From Lithospermum erythrorhizon (lineage: Eukaryota; Streptophyta; Magnoliopsida; Boraginales; Boraginaceae): 64,000 nucleotides of DNA. The first letter of the stretch is position 1. Each line of letters starts with the position of its first letter. Shown here one piece after another: positions 60,961 through 64,000 of the stretch. The stretch lies in assembly GCA_019722365.1 (NCBI GenBank), contig JADFUC010000856.1, positions 992,001 through 1,056,000 on the forward strand. Direction: 5' to 3'. The translations under genes and the position numbers were made by a program. Under the pieces are notes generated by a model. That model saw nothing but the letters and a program-made list of their open reading frames with translations, did not search any database and had not been told where the DNA came from.

Positions 60961-63900
60961 ATAGTATATGAAACCTCAAACTGTTTTCTTTGAACCTGTA
61001 TGTCTTATGAAAGACATGATATTTTGAATAACAAACAATTGAGTAACACTTGGACTCTAACAAGACATATGTTTAATCTTGCAAAGATAAACTAAGTCAA
61101 TTGTTACTAGACTTAGTGGGAGGTACGTTAAACTTGATTTAGTTTGTATGTTCGCATGCAAGTTAATCAAGAATATAAGTCATTGAATGATACATCCGAG
61201 TTGATAAGAGTATGGGGAGGACCATATAAATACTATCAAGTTCTGAATTAAGTATCATCAACATAAGTAATGTAGTATCCAAAGAATGGGACATCATTAT
61301 GATCTTAAAAACGTACGTGTTGAGATACATAAGTAAAGAATTATGTTTAATAAAGTTAAAACACAATGGATAAAATCTTTTAATTTTGTATACCAAAGTA
61401 ATTTTCATTCTACCTTATTGTGTCACTCGTTAAGTGATACAAATAAGAATTGTGTTCAATGTAGTTGAAACATAAATAAACTCACATATTGAAAGTTGTT
61501 GTACCTACTTTAAATTAAATTTATTCATACTATTTGTGAGACAACAACTTTCGAGAGTTATGTTTGACAAAAAGAAAGCTTTGAAATGCCTCACGAATGG
61601 ACAAGTTAGTATTATGTCATTTCCAAGTAAACATGTAATTTATGAGATATAATATTGAGACTATGTCATCATGTACACATATAGCTGGAAAGGCGGCTGA
61701 GTATTTATTTCTATCTCTTAGCAGAATTTATAATTTATTTGTATGTATCTTCATTATGGAATATAAAGTGGAATTAAATATATGACTTGAATGTATTCAA
61801 GAAGTATGGCTCCTTAAGGAGACACCAATTCGATGTTAAAACCTTGATTATATCATGAATATAGCGACAATTCATGATGCATTGCTAGCACGTCTAATGC
61901 AAAGATACATGATATTATGAACCAAATCATACTCCTATAGATGACTTGGTCATCAGGTGAAATAAATTGGAATACACGAGTGAATTATATAACTCCACTT
62001 TATTTACCTTCTAGATGGTGATTCATCAGAATTAAGAAACATGTTTCCATTAAATGAACATATAGTCATAAATAAATCAAATATTTGGTTTCGACCAAGT
62101 TGAATGCATTCATTGGTTGACTATGGTCATGTCTATTTCAAACTCATTTCTTATCGATTACCCACGTGTTGTAACATGTGTGTTTAAGTGAATGATCCAA
62201 ATAATGTTCCTAAGTAATGTTCAATGATGATGCATACTTGACATTGTTATTGGAAGCTCACATCTCAAACGAGAACGAGAAGGAAAACAATTATATTATA
62301 GTATCCAAGTTGCAAACTTGAGATAGAGTATAATAGAGTTAAAATCTTCATCTTGATATTTTTGAGTTCTAAAATCCAAAAGGGAATTCAAAAAGTGAAT
62401 ATGAACTTTGAGTTCACTTAAAGGTTAATTTAGAACTTTATTTGCACATAATGTCTTGAACATTGAATCTTGAAGAGAATTCTAATAGTAATTGATTATT
62501 GTATATAAGCCCAGTACAAACTTGAATAACATTTGCCTTGTTAAGCTACAATGAAATCGTCGTGAAGCTTGAGGTGAATAAAATCTATGATAGTTTAAGA
62601 TTTATAATAGACAAATTCTCTTATTGACAAGGCAACTCTCTATTAGAGGTCAAGATTCCCATGATGGACCTCGTGTAGTTCAGTGGATTTGAAATATATT
62701 ACATGGTACTATGATTCATCGTAATAACGTAACCGAGGATCATCAATAATGGTACATCGAGACCTACGACATGGCAGTTGTAATATGAATTGTGGAGTTT
62801 TATTAAAGGCAAATTTTATGACGAATGCGAGATAAACTTTTGTGCTTTAAAGAATAAAATAAATATAGTTTTATGGAATGGATACAGCCATTGATCTTCA
62901 CTAAAAGCTGAATGTGAGAATATTGTCATGGGCAGGTTGTCCTATAACAGAACACTATTAGCCAAGTAATTCATTAATGGGGCTAAGGCTAGTATACTCG
63001 GAGAGTAAACTAAAGAAGCTTGAACTCAGTATTACAACATTACCAGTCAATTTGTATTGTTGATAATGTTATTAATTGTCGCGTAAAGCTACCCAATAGT
63101 AACCGAAGTACACATTAGCCAATATACCGTCTGAGATAGTGCTTTAGAATGACAAAGCGAGGGGTTTGTTCTTGTTATAGCCCAGTGGGTATTTGAGGAG
63201 GGAGGCCCAGACCAGGATGGTAATATCTGGAGTTTAAACTGTGAAACTTGTGGCAAAGAGCTTAAACCCCGTTCTTGAGGATAATCTTAGTCATCCAGTT
63301 AAATGATTGAGAGACCGAGTAGATGGATGTAAAGTCTACTTGCAAGTAGTATTTTGGGTTCTATGATATGATTGTGATCATTACCACCGATTTTACATAT
63401 CTTAAAAGACCTAAGAATTTAATGCGAGCTTTAAAGGTTCCACATGTGGACTTGAGCAATCATCTTTGAGTTGATATAAATGTACGTGATTAAATCAAGG
63501 TTTTACTGATTTCACGAGATCGAAGAAGCCAGATTATGCAAGGTTCGGTGGGGAGTTGGTTCATTTACTTTTTCTAAAATAAGTTAATCAATTGATTGAA
63601 TAAGGTAATTCTTGTTTTCTGATATAATTGTTAAACATTGGAAATCAATGAAATTGATTCCCTTTACCCATTATGCCCGTTGCGACAATTATTATCAATT
63701 CATTTTACGAGGATTGATTAAATGTGATTCTTTGGAGACTTGATGTTCACCTTAGTAATTGCATATTACTAGTTTGGGGTTCTCAAAGCTGATAAATTTA
63801 AGGGTTATGAGCGTTAACTAGATATTACTCATTAATCGTTATAATAATAATGATGATAAATTCTGTTATTATACAACTTACTATTATCGAGGCCTAGAGG

Positions 63901-64000
63901 TCACACACGTACATTGGCGTTGGATTATATATTTCATGTATGAACTTAAACTACATTTGCCTAGAATTGAGAGTTGATTATGAAAATCTTGGGCTCATTT
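60961..64000. other. Intergenic DNA, perhaps an old retroelement
   Basis: Three kilobases with slightly higher complexity than its flanks and many short broken frames on both strands. No protease, integrase or reverse transcriptase motif could be read. No gene, RNA or terminal repeat identified; the window ends inside it. Confidence 0.3.

Noticed and set aside
61163..61408. 81-codon minus frame in the terminal repeat-like DNA
   Set aside because: A faint Copia-like flavour but no YVDD or other motif, so not called as a retroelement.

Overview
This is nuclear DNA of a flowering plant, almost certainly a eudicot. Genes have short exons, GT-AG introns and AT-rich intergenic DNA. The families are plant versions: TOM1-like (TOL), peroxisomal E2 PEX4, plant TM9/TMN, heparanase-like GH79, MYND-type UBP18/19, LRR receptor-like protein. 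Ty1/copia LTR elements and a Mutator-like element (MULE) fill many gaps. An asterid is my guess from protein wording only. Nothing prokaryotic, no CRISPR and no rRNA was seen.

Layout. 0.57-9.45 kb (+): ten-exon TOM1-like gene with an antisense Copia remnant in intron 2 and a damaged exon 1. 10.27-16.54 kb: one 6.3-kb MULE with modular terminal inverted repeats and a candidate 8-bp target duplication; its transposase lacks the catalytic part and is split by an LTR-like insertion. 16.70-19.12 kb (+): intact PEX4. 20.56-21.59 kb (-): single-exon armadillo-repeat protein. 22.00-22.08 kb (+): tRNA-Ser(CGA). 22.76-23.96 kb (-): open but 5'-truncated TM9 gene. 25.11-31.16 kb (+): decayed MICU-type mitochondrial calcium-uptake gene. 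32.38-41.60 kb (-): LRR receptor-like pseudogene split by a 6.4-kb Copia element that itself holds a nested LTR with a 5-bp target duplication. 42.98-49.50 kb (+): intact eight-exon heparanase-like gene, tail-to-tail with 50.14-56.22 kb (-), an intact eleven-exon ubiquitin protease whose first intron carries decayed copies of its own exon-1 donor region. 56.3-64.0 kb: AT-rich, repeat-rich DNA without a recognisable gene.

The intact genes do not form a pathway; they are ordinary single-purpose eukaryotic genes. PEX4, TOL and UBP all act on ubiquitin (conjugation, cargo recognition, removal), but this looks like coincidence of neighbourhood. The most informative signals are structural: loss and truncation of several genes (TOL exon 1, TM9, MICU, RLP), nested transposons with readable insertion order, a sequence shared by the first introns of two neighbouring genes, tandem copies of a splice-donor region, and a cluster of a 9-bp motif around the GH79 gene. 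I saw no convincing undescribed biological system.
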